Source: Sphingomonadales bacterium
GTDB lineage: Bacteria; Pseudomonadota; Alphaproteobacteria; Sphingomonadales; Sphingomonadaceae
Assembly: GCA_028868335.1 (NCBI GenBank)
Contig: JAGWUU010000151.1
Coordinates: 1 to 7,837 of the forward strand
Direction of reading: 5' to 3'
Length of the DNA: 7,837 nt
In this document: one piece after another, positions 1 to 6,552 of the stretch
How positions within the stretch are numbered: position 1 is the first letter of the stretch
How the letters are laid out: each line of letters begins with the position of its first letter
Made by a program: the position numbers and the translations under genes
Notes under the pieces: model-generated
What the model was told of the DNA's origin: nothing
What the model saw: only the letters and a program-made list of their open reading frames with translations
Database searches by the model: none

Positions 1-4
1 CGCC

Positions 5-1375
5 ATGAGCACAAGACAGGTTTCAGATCGCAACGATCCGATCATTGAAAGCCGTGACCAACTGGTCGCGCCGATGATCAAGGGTGAAAAGCCGCGCGAT
101 GCATGGCGGATCGGAACCGAGCACGAGAAACTGGTCTATTGCGTCGGCGATCACCACGCGCCGAGCTATGATGAGCCCGGCGGGATTCGCGACCTGTTGA
201 TGGCGCTGCGCGATTTCGGCTGGGAGCCGGTGGATGAAGGCGGCAACGTCATCGCCATGGCGGGGACCGACGGCACGGTCAGCCTTGAACCGGCCGGCCA
301 GCTTGAACTGTCGGGCGCGCCGCTGGAAAACCTTCACCAGACCTGCGCCGAAACCGGCCGTCATCTCGATCAGGTCAAGGCCATCGGCGCGCGTACCGGC
401 AAGGGTTTCCTAGGCCTCGGCATGTGGCCGGACAAGACCCGCGCCGAACTGCCGGTCATGCCCAAGGGCCGCTATGCGATCATGCTGCGGCACATGCCGC
501 GCGTGGGCACGATGGGCCTCGACATGATGCTGCGGACCTGCACCATCCAGGTCAACCTCGACTATTCCAGCGAAGCGGACATGGCGCAGAAGTTTCGCAC
601 CAGCCTGGCGCTTCAACCGCTGGCGACCGCGCTGTTCGCCAATTCTCCCTTCACCGAGAGCAAGCCCAACGGGTTCCTGTCCTATCGCAGTCACATCTGG
701 TCGGACACGGATCCGCACCGCACCGGCATGCTGCCCTTCGTATTCGAGCAGGGGTTCGGCTATGACCGCTACGTCGAATACATGCTCGACGTGCCGATGT
801 ACTTCGTGTTCCGCGATGGCCGGTACATAGATGCGGCCGGGCAGAGCTTCCGCGATTTTCTCGCGGGCAAGCTCCCCGCATTGCCGGGCGAATTGCCGAC
901 CGAAGCCGACTGGATCGATCATCTTTCCACCGCCTTCCCCGAGGTACGCCTGAAATCGTTCCTCGAGATGCGCGGCGCCGATGGCGGGCCCTGGAACCGG
1001 ATCTGTGCTCTTCCCGCCTTTTGGGTCGGCCTGCTTTACGATCAGGGCGCGCTCGATGCGGCGTGGGATCTCGTCAAGGACTGGGATATGGAAGGGCGCG
1101 AGATCCTGCGCTCTTCGGTGCCGAAGCTGGGCCTCGATGCGCCGATCCCCGGCGGCGGCACGCTCAAGGACATCGCCCGCGAGGTGCTGGCGATCAGCCG
1201 CGCCGGCCTCAATGCGCGCGGCAAACTCAACCGCATCGGCGAGACGGAGGCCGGGTTCCTCAATCCGCTCGACGAGATCGTCGCCAGCGGCAAGGTCCCC
1301 GCCCAACGCCTGCTCGACAAGTTCCATGGCGAGTGGAACGGCGATATTTCACGCGTCTATGAGGAGAGTTTCTGA
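5..1375 (+). CDS. gshA: Glutamate-cysteine ligase, plant/alphaproteobacterial type
   Basis: This 456-residue cytosolic enzyme joins glutamate and cysteine with ATP to give gamma-glutamylcysteine, the first and rate-setting step of glutathione synthesis. Visible family motifs are GTEHEK at residues 37-42 (nucleotide/metal-binding Glu), SLEPAGQLELSGAP at 93-106, RTCTIQVNLDYSSE at 177-190, FANSPF at 211-216 and LEMRGAD at 320-326. The length fits the compact proteobacterial relatives of plant GSH1, which lack a plastid transit peptide. Cysteines fall at 46, 114, 179 and 334. Only one lies in the C-terminal half, so a closely spaced C-terminal disulfide pair like that of plant enzymes is not apparent; this was not aligned. 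The ATG at base 5 gives a typical N-terminus, but only four upstream bases are present, so the ribosome binding site is not visible. The stop overlaps the start of the following ABM-domain gene by one base. Family identity is very secure. Confidence 0.97.
   Translation: MSTRQVSDRNDPIIESRDQLVAPMIKGEKPRDAWRIGTEHEKLVYCVGDHHAPSYDEPGGIRDLLMALRDFGWEPVDEGGNVIAMAGTDGTVSLEPAGQLELSGAPLENLHQTCAETGRHLDQVKAIGARTGKGFLGLGMWPDKTRAELPVMPKGRYAIMLRHMPRVGTMGLDMMLRTCTIQVNLDYSSEADMAQKFRTSLALQPLATALFANSPFTESKPNGFLSYRSHIWSDTDPHRTGMLPFVFEQGFGYDRYVEYMLDVPMYFVFRDGRYIDAAGQSFRDFLAGKLPALPGELPTEADWIDHLSTAFPEVRLKSFLEMRGADGGPWNRICALPAFWVGLLYDQGALDAAWDLVKDWDMEGREILRSSVPKLGLDAPIPGGGTLKDIAREVLAISRAGLNARGKLNRIGETEAGFLNPLDEIVASGKVPAQRLLDKFHGEWNGDISRVYEESF
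1361..1366 (+). promoter_or_regulatory. Ribosome binding site of the ABM-domain gene
   Basis: GAGGAG lies 8 bases before the ATG at 1375, inside the last codons of gshA. It supports that start and means the downstream gene can be initiated directly as well as by coupling through the TGATG stop/start overlap. Confidence 0.7.
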
Positions 1376-1677
1376 TGCCCGTCGCCATCATCGGCCAGTT
1401 CCGCATGCCGCCTGAAAACATGGAAACCGCGCGCCCGCTGATGCGCAAGGTGATGGAAGCCAGCCGCGCGGAAGACGGCTGCGTCCAGTACAACTACGCC
1501 GAAGACGTGCTCGATCCCGGCCTCATCCGGGTCAGCGAAGTATGGCAGAGCCGCGATCAACTGATGACCCATGCCCGCTCGGAACACATGGCCGCTTGGG
1601 GCAAGGAGCGCACCGCGCTCGGCCTGACGGGCCGCGACATCACGATCTATGAAACGGACGCGGGAACACCGCTTTAG
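1375..1677 (+). CDS. Antibiotic biosynthesis monooxygenase (ABM)-domain protein, putative quinol monooxygenase
   Basis: This 100-residue single-domain protein has the dimeric alpha+beta barrel ABM fold, seen in YgiN-type quinol monooxygenases and related small enzymes. Family features are the EDGC stretch at 33-36 after helix 1, the VSEVW strand at 53-57, and the H66 and SEHM (69-72) residues followed by a tryptophan at 75. There is no signal peptide or membrane segment, so it should be cytosolic. Members act on quinols or aromatic polyketides without a cofactor, but many have no known substrate and the sequence does not identify one here. It starts on the last base of the gshA stop codon (TGATG) behind a good GAGGAG site, so co-expression with gshA is very likely. 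A redox-related role is inferred from that context only. The gene ends 27 bases before the convergent membrane-protein gene, and I see no clear terminator between them. Confidence 0.88.
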   Translation: MPVAIIGQFRMPPENMETARPLMRKVMEASRAEDGCVQYNYAEDVLDPGLIRVSEVWQSRDQLMTHARSEHMAAWGKERTALGLTGRDITIYETDAGTPL

Positions 1678-1704
1678 GCAATAGCGTGTAGCCCTCGGCA
1701 GTCC

Positions 1705-3069
1705 CTACTCCGCGGGCATAGCCTCCGGCTGCGGACGCCGTGCCTTGAACAGGCCCCGCAAACGGGTGAACGCCGATGTCACCAGCCCGTGCCGCTCCAT
1801 CCATTCCCAATATTCGCGATATTTGACATCCTCGCCCAGCAGGTGGCGTTCCTCGGTTTTGGCGCGCCAGAAATAGATCGCGCTGACGCAACCGAGGAAG
1901 AAGGTGTTGCGCGCCATGTCAGTGAACGAGCCGGTGGTGACCAGGAACGGCAGGGTGGCGCACCACCAGAACAGGTTCTTCGAAAGATAGGCGGGGTGGC
2001 GCGAAAAGGCGTAAGGCCCGTTGGTCAGCACGCCGCGATAGGTCAGGTTGGAAAAGCGGATACCGAAGGCTACGGTCGCCCAGGCATAGATGCCCGTCAG
2101 CAATACCAGCAGCGCGGCCCACAGCCAGAGCAGCGCGTCGTGTCCCGCCAGAACCCGTAACCAGTTGTTGTCCCCGTCGGTCGCGGCGAGATAGAACAAA
2201 GGCCGGTCCGCGGGGCTCATCACCTGAAACGGCGGATAGCACAGCAACGCCGCCAGCCAGCCAGCGAGAAACGGATTGGCGGAGCGGATCTGCGCGTCGA
2301 GCGGTTTCATCGTCAGCACATAGCCGACCGTGCCGATCTGTTCGTCGAGAACGAACATCAGGGTAATCAGCAGGCTGGCCAGACCCACCGGGCTTGCCAG
2401 CATCGGCGCCCAGTCGGGCGTCACCAGATTGGCGAAACCGGCCGGAACTATCGAAATCATGAACGCGGTGAAAAAGCCCTTCACCGCCCAGGCGCGCAGG
2501 TGAATGCGGACCTGTTCCGGATCATGCGGTTCGCGTCCGATCAACATCGCGCCGAAATGCCAGCAGGCATCGCGCGGATTGACCAGCACCCGGTCGAGCC
2601 ACAGCACATAGGGCACCGACAGCACCAGCATCGGCACGATCAGTGCGCCAAGAACATGCATCGCGATCAGGTACTGCCCCTGCCAGTACCACCGGCCCAG
2701 GCAATAGAGCGCACCAATTGCCACCCAGGTTGCCCACAGCCCGGCCAGCTTGGTGATCGAAACATCGGTTACGGCACCCAGCGGGCGCGGCTTGCTCCAG
2801 TCGATCCCGGTGGAAGGGCGGCGGTGAACCTTGTCGACCAGCAAAGACCAGCCGACCATCGGTAATGCCGTTGCGATCAAGCCGGTGAGCGCGGCGTTGG
2901 GTCCGGTCAGCCGCGCGCGAGGTCCCGGCAGGTTGAACATGTCGCCGATCTGCGGCCAGAAATGGCACACCGCGATCCAGACGAACAGCGCGGCGACGCC
3001 CGCCAGCCCGACAGCCGCAGAAACGTCGCTGGGCGGCCGTTTTCCGGATCGGGACTGGCGCGGTTCCAT
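1705..3069 (-). CDS. Polytopic membrane protein with C-terminal isoprenylcysteine carboxyl methyltransferase (ICMT/PEMT)-like domain
   Basis: This 454-residue inner-membrane protein has about ten hydrophobic segments, near residues 18-37, 59-78, 106-124, 133-157, 196-215, 225-241, 266-282, 311-333, 364-379 and 388-401. The last third carries the ICMT/PEMT signature: GPYAFSRHPAY at 351-361, with the RHPxY motif at 357-361, then EER at 406-408 and YREY at 417-420. In this superfamily these residues bind S-adenosylmethionine and shape the catalytic site, so a methyltransferase is likely. The substrate is unknown; bacteria generally lack prenylated CaaX proteins, and lipids or quinones are alternatives. 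The first roughly 310 residues match no domain I recognise and make the protein about twice the usual bacterial ICMT-like length. An AAGG at 3078-3081 sits 8 bases before the ATG. It follows bamB by 61 bases on the same strand and is probably cotranscribed. The domain call is firm; the specific function is not. Confidence 0.82.
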   Translation of the reverse strand: MEPRQSRSGKRPPSDVSAAVGLAGVAALFVWIAVCHFWPQIGDMFNLPGPRARLTGPNAALTGLIATALPMVGWSLLVDKVHRRPSTGIDWSKPRPLGAVTDVSITKLAGLWATWVAIGALYCLGRWYWQGQYLIAMHVLGALIVPMLVLSVPYVLWLDRVLVNPRDACWHFGAMLIGREPHDPEQVRIHLRAWAVKGFFTAFMISIVPAGFANLVTPDWAPMLASPVGLASLLITLMFVLDEQIGTVGYVLTMKPLDAQIRSANPFLAGWLAALLCYPPFQVMSPADRPLFYLAATDGDNNWLRVLAGHDALLWLWAALLVLLTGIYAWATVAFGIRFSNLTYRGVLTNGPYAFSRHPAYLSKNLFWWCATLPFLVTTGSFTDMARNTFFLGCVSAIYFWRAKTEERHLLGEDVKYREYWEWMERHGLVTSAFTRLRGLFKARRPQPEAMPAE

Positions 3070-3130
3070 CGCGCCCGCCTTAGCCGAAAAGGGTTAAGGT
3101 GCTGGTAACGGCGGCTGTTTTGGGATGAAG

Positions 3131-4474
3131 TCAGCGGAACGCGCTGATCTGTCCCTTGTCGTCGAGCACGTAGAGCGTACCCCCCGCCACGACCGGCGCA
3201 AGGGTGACTGCCGAATTGACCCGGGCGAACGGCGTGGGCGTGCCGTCCGTCACCGAAGCCGATTCGATCTCGCCATTGGAATTGGCGAACCACAGCCTGT
3301 CACCGGCCAGAACCGGACCCGTCCAGTATATCGCGCCCGACTTCTTCTTCTCGTTGTGATAGCGGTTAAGCTGCGTCACCCAGCGAACCTTGCCGTTACT
3401 GCGCGCGATGCACAGCAGCTTGGCGTCGTCGGTCAGCGTGAAAATCCAGTCGCCCGCAACTGCCGGGGTGGAAATGCCTGCAAGATTGAGTTCCCAGATG
3501 CGCTGGCCCGAAACCAGTTCGTAAGCCGCCATGCGTCCGCCCTGGCCAAGCGCGAAGACCCGGCCGCGATCGATGATCGGATCGGCGTCAATATCGGTCA
3601 GCACCCCAACCGAGGTCGAAAGCGAGGTGCGGGACAGCGCGTCGGCCCACAATTGGCGACCGTTTTCATAGCGATAGGCCACCAGTTCCCCGGTGGAATA
3701 ACCAGCGATCACCGTACCCTGCCCCGCTGCCGGAGCCGCGACGCCGAACACGCCGGTCTGCCCCGTCGCGGCGACCTCGTTCCATTGCAACGAGCCGTCG
3801 GCGGCGTTCAGCGAAACGATCTGGTTGTCGATCGTCATCACATAAACCGAACCGAAGGCGATCGTCGGCGAACCGCGCAGCGGCCCGGCCGGCTTGACCT
3901 TCCACAATTCCTTGCCGTCCTTGGCATCGAGCTGGGCAACTTCGCCTACGCCCGTGGTGACATAGACCTTGCCATCGGCATAGCTGGCCCCGCCGCCATA
4001 AACCGAATTCGAGGCATCGCCCCTGACCGAAAAGCTCTGGCTCCAGCGGCGCGCACCCGTGGCGGCGTCAAACGCGGTAATCACGCCGTCGGTGCCCATG
4101 GCGAACAGCTGTCCGCCCCCGATCACCGGCGAGGCGGCAAGGCGCTGCTTCTTGCCCGAACCGGCGATATTGGCCGTCCACGACCGCGTCGGCGCGGCAG
4201 CGAGCGCAAGGTTGCCATAGCTCTTGCCGGCATTGCCGCCAGCCTGGGGCCAATCGGCATTCGCCGTTGCGGTGGGCACGATCACCGCGACGCCGGCCAG
4301 CGCCGGATCGACCTTCGCCCCGGATTCAACCCGGCTGAGGATCGGCACGCGGTTGCCCACCGTGGGCGTGGCCGGCTTGCCCTTGCCGCCAAAGACGCCG
4401 CAACCTGACAGGCCAAGGACAAGCGCCATGGCCAGCGGAGCGGCAAGTGAGCGGGTGCGGAAAATCGAAGACAT
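3131..4474 (-). CDS. bamB: Outer membrane protein assembly factor BamB (lipoprotein, PQQ-like beta-propeller)
   Basis: BamB is the periplasmic beta-propeller lipoprotein of the BAM complex, which folds and inserts outer-membrane beta-barrel proteins. From the ATG at 4474 the protein has 447 residues. The signal peptide has a basic start (FRTR, 5-8), a hydrophobic core at 9-21, and the lipobox LSGC at 22-25, so Cys25 would be lipidated. The rest shows repeated propeller-blade motifs of the A/D-x-x-G-x-x-x-W type, with tryptophans at 144, 191, 231, 276, 327 and 365, as in quinoprotein-like repeats; more degenerate blades probably complete the ring. I prefer this start because AAGGA (4485-4489) lies 10 bases upstream and the signal peptide then has normal length. 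An in-frame GTG at 4516 overlaps the preceding stop as GTGA and would add 14 residues before the signal peptide. The upstream gene encodes the TPR partner protein, the usual arrangement. Length is somewhat above E. coli BamB (about 390). Confidence 0.93.
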   Translation of the reverse strand: MSSIFRTRSLAAPLAMALVLGLSGCGVFGGKGKPATPTVGNRVPILSRVESGAKVDPALAGVAVIVPTATANADWPQAGGNAGKSYGNLALAAAPTRSWTANIAGSGKKQRLAASPVIGGGQLFAMGTDGVITAFDAATGARRWSQSFSVRGDASNSVYGGGASYADGKVYVTTGVGEVAQLDAKDGKELWKVKPAGPLRGSPTIAFGSVYVMTIDNQIVSLNAADGSLQWNEVAATGQTGVFGVAAPAAGQGTVIAGYSTGELVAYRYENGRQLWADALSRTSLSTSVGVLTDIDADPIIDRGRVFALGQGGRMAAYELVSGQRIWELNLAGISTPAVAGDWIFTLTDDAKLLCIARSNGKVRWVTQLNRYHNEKKKSGAIYWTGPVLAGDRLWFANSNGEIESASVTDGTPTPFARVNSAVTLAPVVAGGTLYVLDDKGQISAFR

Positions 4475-4484
4475 GGGCAATTGG

Positions 4485-4489
4485 TCCTT
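4485..4489 (-). promoter_or_regulatory. Ribosome binding site that decides the bamB start
   Basis: AAGGA on the minus strand, 10 bases before the ATG at 4474. It favours that ATG over the GTG at 4516, which overlaps the TPR gene stop. Confidence 0.6.
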
Positions 4490-4512
4490 GGCAAACGCGA
4501 TGGCGGCGTCGG

Positions 4513-5289
4513 TCACTTCTGCGGAGCGGCGGGGCTGGCCCCGGCATCGGCGGCGGCCAGCGTCGGCTGGTCCCCCGGATCGGCGCCGAGCTGACCGGCG
4601 ACGAGCCGCGCCCGGGCGCGTAACGATTCCGGCACCGACTTGTCCTTGGCGATGGCAGCGAACATCGGCCCCGCAAGATCCGGCTTGTTCTGCTTGAGAT
4701 AGGCCAGCCCAAGCAGCTCGCCTGCGCTGCCGAACCAGGCGTTGCCCGGCACGGCCAACGATTTCAGCCGATCGACCGCCTGCTGCGGTGGCATCGAATC
4801 GAAGTGGATCGACACCTCGCGCAGGGTGGCAAGATCGCGGTAGGGCTGCGGCACGCTGCTGTCGGCGGCGATCGCGGCGTAGGCCTTGGCCGCATCCTCG
4901 CTCTTGCCCTGCTGCTGGGTGATCGCGGCGGTGAGCATCGCGGCAACGGCCTTGCTTCCGGCCGGTCCGTCCTTGGTCAGCGGTGCAATGTCCTTGACCG
5001 CACCCTCGGCCGATGCCGGACCGGCGGTGTATTTTTCCAGCGCAAGAATGGTCTTTTCGCTGCGCTCGCCCGCGGCATCCTTCTGCTGATGATCCCAGAA
5101 CAGATAACCGCCAAGCGCCGCCAGGCCGGCCATGATCGATAGCCCGACCGACTTGCCATAGCGCTTGAACGCGCCAACCATCTGGTCTTCGCGCAGGGCT
5201 TCGTCCACCTCGCGCATGAAACCGTCCTGCTGGGCGGCCAGGCGATCATTGAGCATGGACTTGTTCGAACTTTCGGGTGGCAGGGCCAA
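4513..5289 (-). CDS. Single-TM tetratricopeptide-repeat-like protein (YfgM family)
   Basis: This is a bitopic inner-membrane protein with a short cytoplasmic N-terminus and a periplasmic helical-repeat domain, the YfgM-type partner normally encoded just before bamB. E. coli YfgM associates with the Sec translocon and the chaperone PpiD and takes part in envelope protein traffic. From the chosen start it has 258 residues: a charged leader with REVDEALREDQ at 26-36, a transmembrane helix at about 47-65, helical TPR-like repeats to about 235, and an Ala/Pro-rich tail. I chose the TTG at 5289, which gives MALPPESS, because GAAGG lies about 8 bases upstream and sphingomonad homologues as I remember them begin this way. 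The ATG at 5256 (MLNDRL) is the main alternative but has no good ribosome site. The most upstream ATG, at 5355, would add an arginine-rich leader and overlap a promoter-like -35, so it is unlikely. The stop shares GTGA with a possible bamB start. Confidence 0.85.
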   Translation of the reverse strand: MALPPESSNKSMLNDRLAAQQDGFMREVDEALREDQMVGAFKRYGKSVGLSIMAGLAALGGYLFWDHQQKDAAGERSEKTILALEKYTAGPASAEGAVKDIAPLTKDGPAGSKAVAAMLTAAITQQQGKSEDAAKAYAAIAADSSVPQPYRDLATLREVSIHFDSMPPQQAVDRLKSLAVPGNAWFGSAGELLGLAYLKQNKPDLAGPMFAAIAKDKSVPESLRARARLVAGQLGADPGDQPTLAAADAGASPAAPQK

Positions 5290-5327
5290 GGTATCATGCC
5301 TTCGCTGGCGGGTTGAGTGTTGCCGGG

Positions 5328-5355
5328 TGTTTAGCGGATGAGCAGGCCTTTTCAA
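5328..5355 (-). promoter_or_regulatory. Putative sigma70-type promoter for the TPR-bamB operon
   Basis: On the minus strand, TTGAAA (5355-5350) and TAAACA (5333-5328) are separated by 16 bases. This places transcription start near 5320, about 30 bases before the TTG start of the TPR gene. It is the best promoter-like pair in the largest gap of the window, but a -35/-10 match this short is only suggestive. Confidence 0.4.
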
Positions 5356-5361
5356 CGCCTG
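5343..5361. repeat. Short inverted repeat around the putative -35 box
   Basis: CAGGC and GCCTG form five-base arms with a 9-base loop that contains the TTGAAA hexamer. It could be an operator half-site pair or a chance palindrome; five-base arms are common in 64%-GC-like DNA. Confidence 0.3.
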
Positions 5362-5377
5362 TTCTGTGGGTATTCCC

Positions 5378-5391
5378 CCGTGAAGCCACGG
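5378..5391 (-). terminator. Possible weak hairpin after the glycosyltransferase gene
   Basis: CCGTG and CACGG form a perfect 5-bp stem with a 4-base loop, beginning 12 bases past the glycosyltransferase stop. There is no run of T after it on the minus strand, so it is not a standard intrinsic terminator. It may only slow or protect the transcript end. Confidence 0.2.
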
Positions 5392-5403
5392 TGAACGGGC
5401 AGG

Positions 5404-6552
5404 TCAGGGAAAGCTGACGCGCCCCATCGCCCCGGCATAGACCTTGCGGTACGCCGAAACCATCGCTGCCTCGTCATATTCCGCCTCTGCCCGGCCCCGG
5501 TTGGCCGCGCCGATCGCCGCGCGCCGCGCCGGGTCGGCGGCCAGGTCGGCGAGGCTGCGGGCCAGCGCCGCCTCGTCTCCGGCGGGGCTGATCCAGACGC
5601 GGTTTTCCGCCGCAACCATCGCCTCGACGTCACCGACCCGCGGGCTGACCACGGCAAGCCGCGCCGCCATCGCCTCGACCACCGAAATCGGAAACTGCTC
5701 GCTGTCCGACGACAGGGCGAACAGATCGAACAGGCCAAGCACTTTGGCCGGGTCGGCGACGAAACCCGGCAGGTGGACGCGATGGGCAACCCCAAGCCGG
5801 TCAGCCTCGGCGCGGATCGCGTTACGTTCCGGCCCCTCGCCGAGAATGACGAGTTGCCAGGGATCGGGCAACCCGGCAAAGGCGCGCACCAGCCGGGGCA
5901 GGTTCTTGACCGCGCGCAAGCCAGCCAGCGTACCAAGCCACAGCTCGCCCTTGCGCTTGACCACCCGGGGCAACGCATCGGCGCGAGCCTTTCCGCCATA
6001 GGCGAACACCGGAATGCCGTTGACGATGTGGTGAACCATCCGCTTCGGCTGATGCCACGCCTGGCGGGCGATCCCCTCCAGCCGACGCGAAGGGACGATC
6101 AACCCCTGCGCCCGCGCAAGAGCCAGACGGCGATACCAGTTGCGCGCGGGCTTGAGCCGCTCCGCCTCGTCCTCGTTGAAGCCGTCCTCGTGGTGGACCA
6201 ATGGCGGGAGCCCCAGCGCCTCGGCGAACAGGGTGTGCGCCATCACCCCGTCCATCGCCCCCCAGTTGTAGGTCAGCACCAGGTCATGCCCCAGCATGGC
6301 CCGGGCGATGCCCTGCAGACGGCGCGGAAACGGTCGACCAGAAAGGGACGGGAAATCGTCCGGATAGTGCACGGTCAGCCGCCGGTCGATTGCGCCCGCT
6401 GCGCCCAGCTCGCCCGGCATGGCGGAAACCACAGTATGTTCGGCGCCCGGCCCAAAGGCGTTCATCAGTTTTGCCGCGCGCAGTTCCTTGCCGCCGGGTG
6501 AAAAGCTTGAATGAAGGTGGAGCAGGCGCAAGCGGCCGCCCTTGCCGCTCAT
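5404..6552 (-). CDS. Glycosyltransferase family 4 protein
   Basis: This 382-residue GT-B fold glycosyltransferase should transfer a sugar from a nucleotide-sugar donor with retention of configuration. The N-terminal Rossmann domain begins with LLHLHSSFSPGGKELRAA (10-27), the glycine-rich acceptor-side loop with the conserved GG-x-E. The C-terminal domain holds WLGTLAGLRAVKN (205-217), ILGEGPER (236-243) and the family 4 EX7E motif, E285 to E293, within SEQFPISVVEAMAA (284-297). No signal peptide or transmembrane helix is evident, so it is cytosolic or membrane-peripheral. The acceptor cannot be read from the sequence; cell-surface polysaccharide, LPS or glycolipid assembly are usual roles. 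The ATG overlaps the stop of the upstream alpha/beta hydrolase as ATGA and has no Shine-Dalgarno sequence, which implies translational coupling. No other polysaccharide genes are in the window. Confidence 0.9.
   Translation of the reverse strand: MSGKGGRLRLLHLHSSFSPGGKELRAAKLMNAFGPGAEHTVVSAMPGELGAAGAIDRRLTVHYPDDFPSLSGRPFPRRLQGIARAMLGHDLVLTYNWGAMDGVMAHTLFAEALGLPPLVHHEDGFNEDEAERLKPARNWYRRLALARAQGLIVPSRRLEGIARQAWHQPKRMVHHIVNGIPVFAYGGKARADALPRVVKRKGELWLGTLAGLRAVKNLPRLVRAFAGLPDPWQLVILGEGPERNAIRAEADRLGVAHRVHLPGFVADPAKVLGLFDLFALSSDSEQFPISVVEAMAARLAVVSPRVGDVEAMVAAENRVWISPAGDEAALARSLADLAADPARRAAIGAANRGRAEAEYDEAAMVSAYRKVYAGAMGRVSFP

Noticed and set aside
410..1327. 305-codon open frame antisense to gshA
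   Set aside because: It is fully contained in a clear glutamate-cysteine ligase gene; its composition is that of a reverse-strand shadow and no family is recognisable.
1678..1704. Bidirectional terminator between the convergent ABM and membrane-protein genes
   Set aside because: The 27-base gap has no stem of useful length and no T run on either strand.
3070..3130. Terminator hairpin between bamB and the methyltransferase-like gene
   Set aside because: Only AGCCG/CGGCT arms with a loop of about 25 bases are present and no T run follows, so read-through is more likely.
3125..4408. 427-codon open frame on the plus strand opposite bamB
   Set aside because: bamB is unambiguous on the other strand (lipobox, propeller repeats). 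The antisense translation is rich in Arg, Gly and His with no domain, typical of a high-GC shadow frame.
5290..5355. N-terminal extension of the TPR gene to the ATG at 5355
   Set aside because: The extra residues are arginine- and histidine-rich with no family resemblance, and the ATG coincides with the promoter-like -35 box.
5352..5999. 215-codon minus-strand open frame overlapping the glycosyltransferase
   Set aside because: It lies in a shifted frame inside the glycosyltransferase C-terminal domain and is rich in Arg/Ser/Pro; the real frame holds the EX7E motif.
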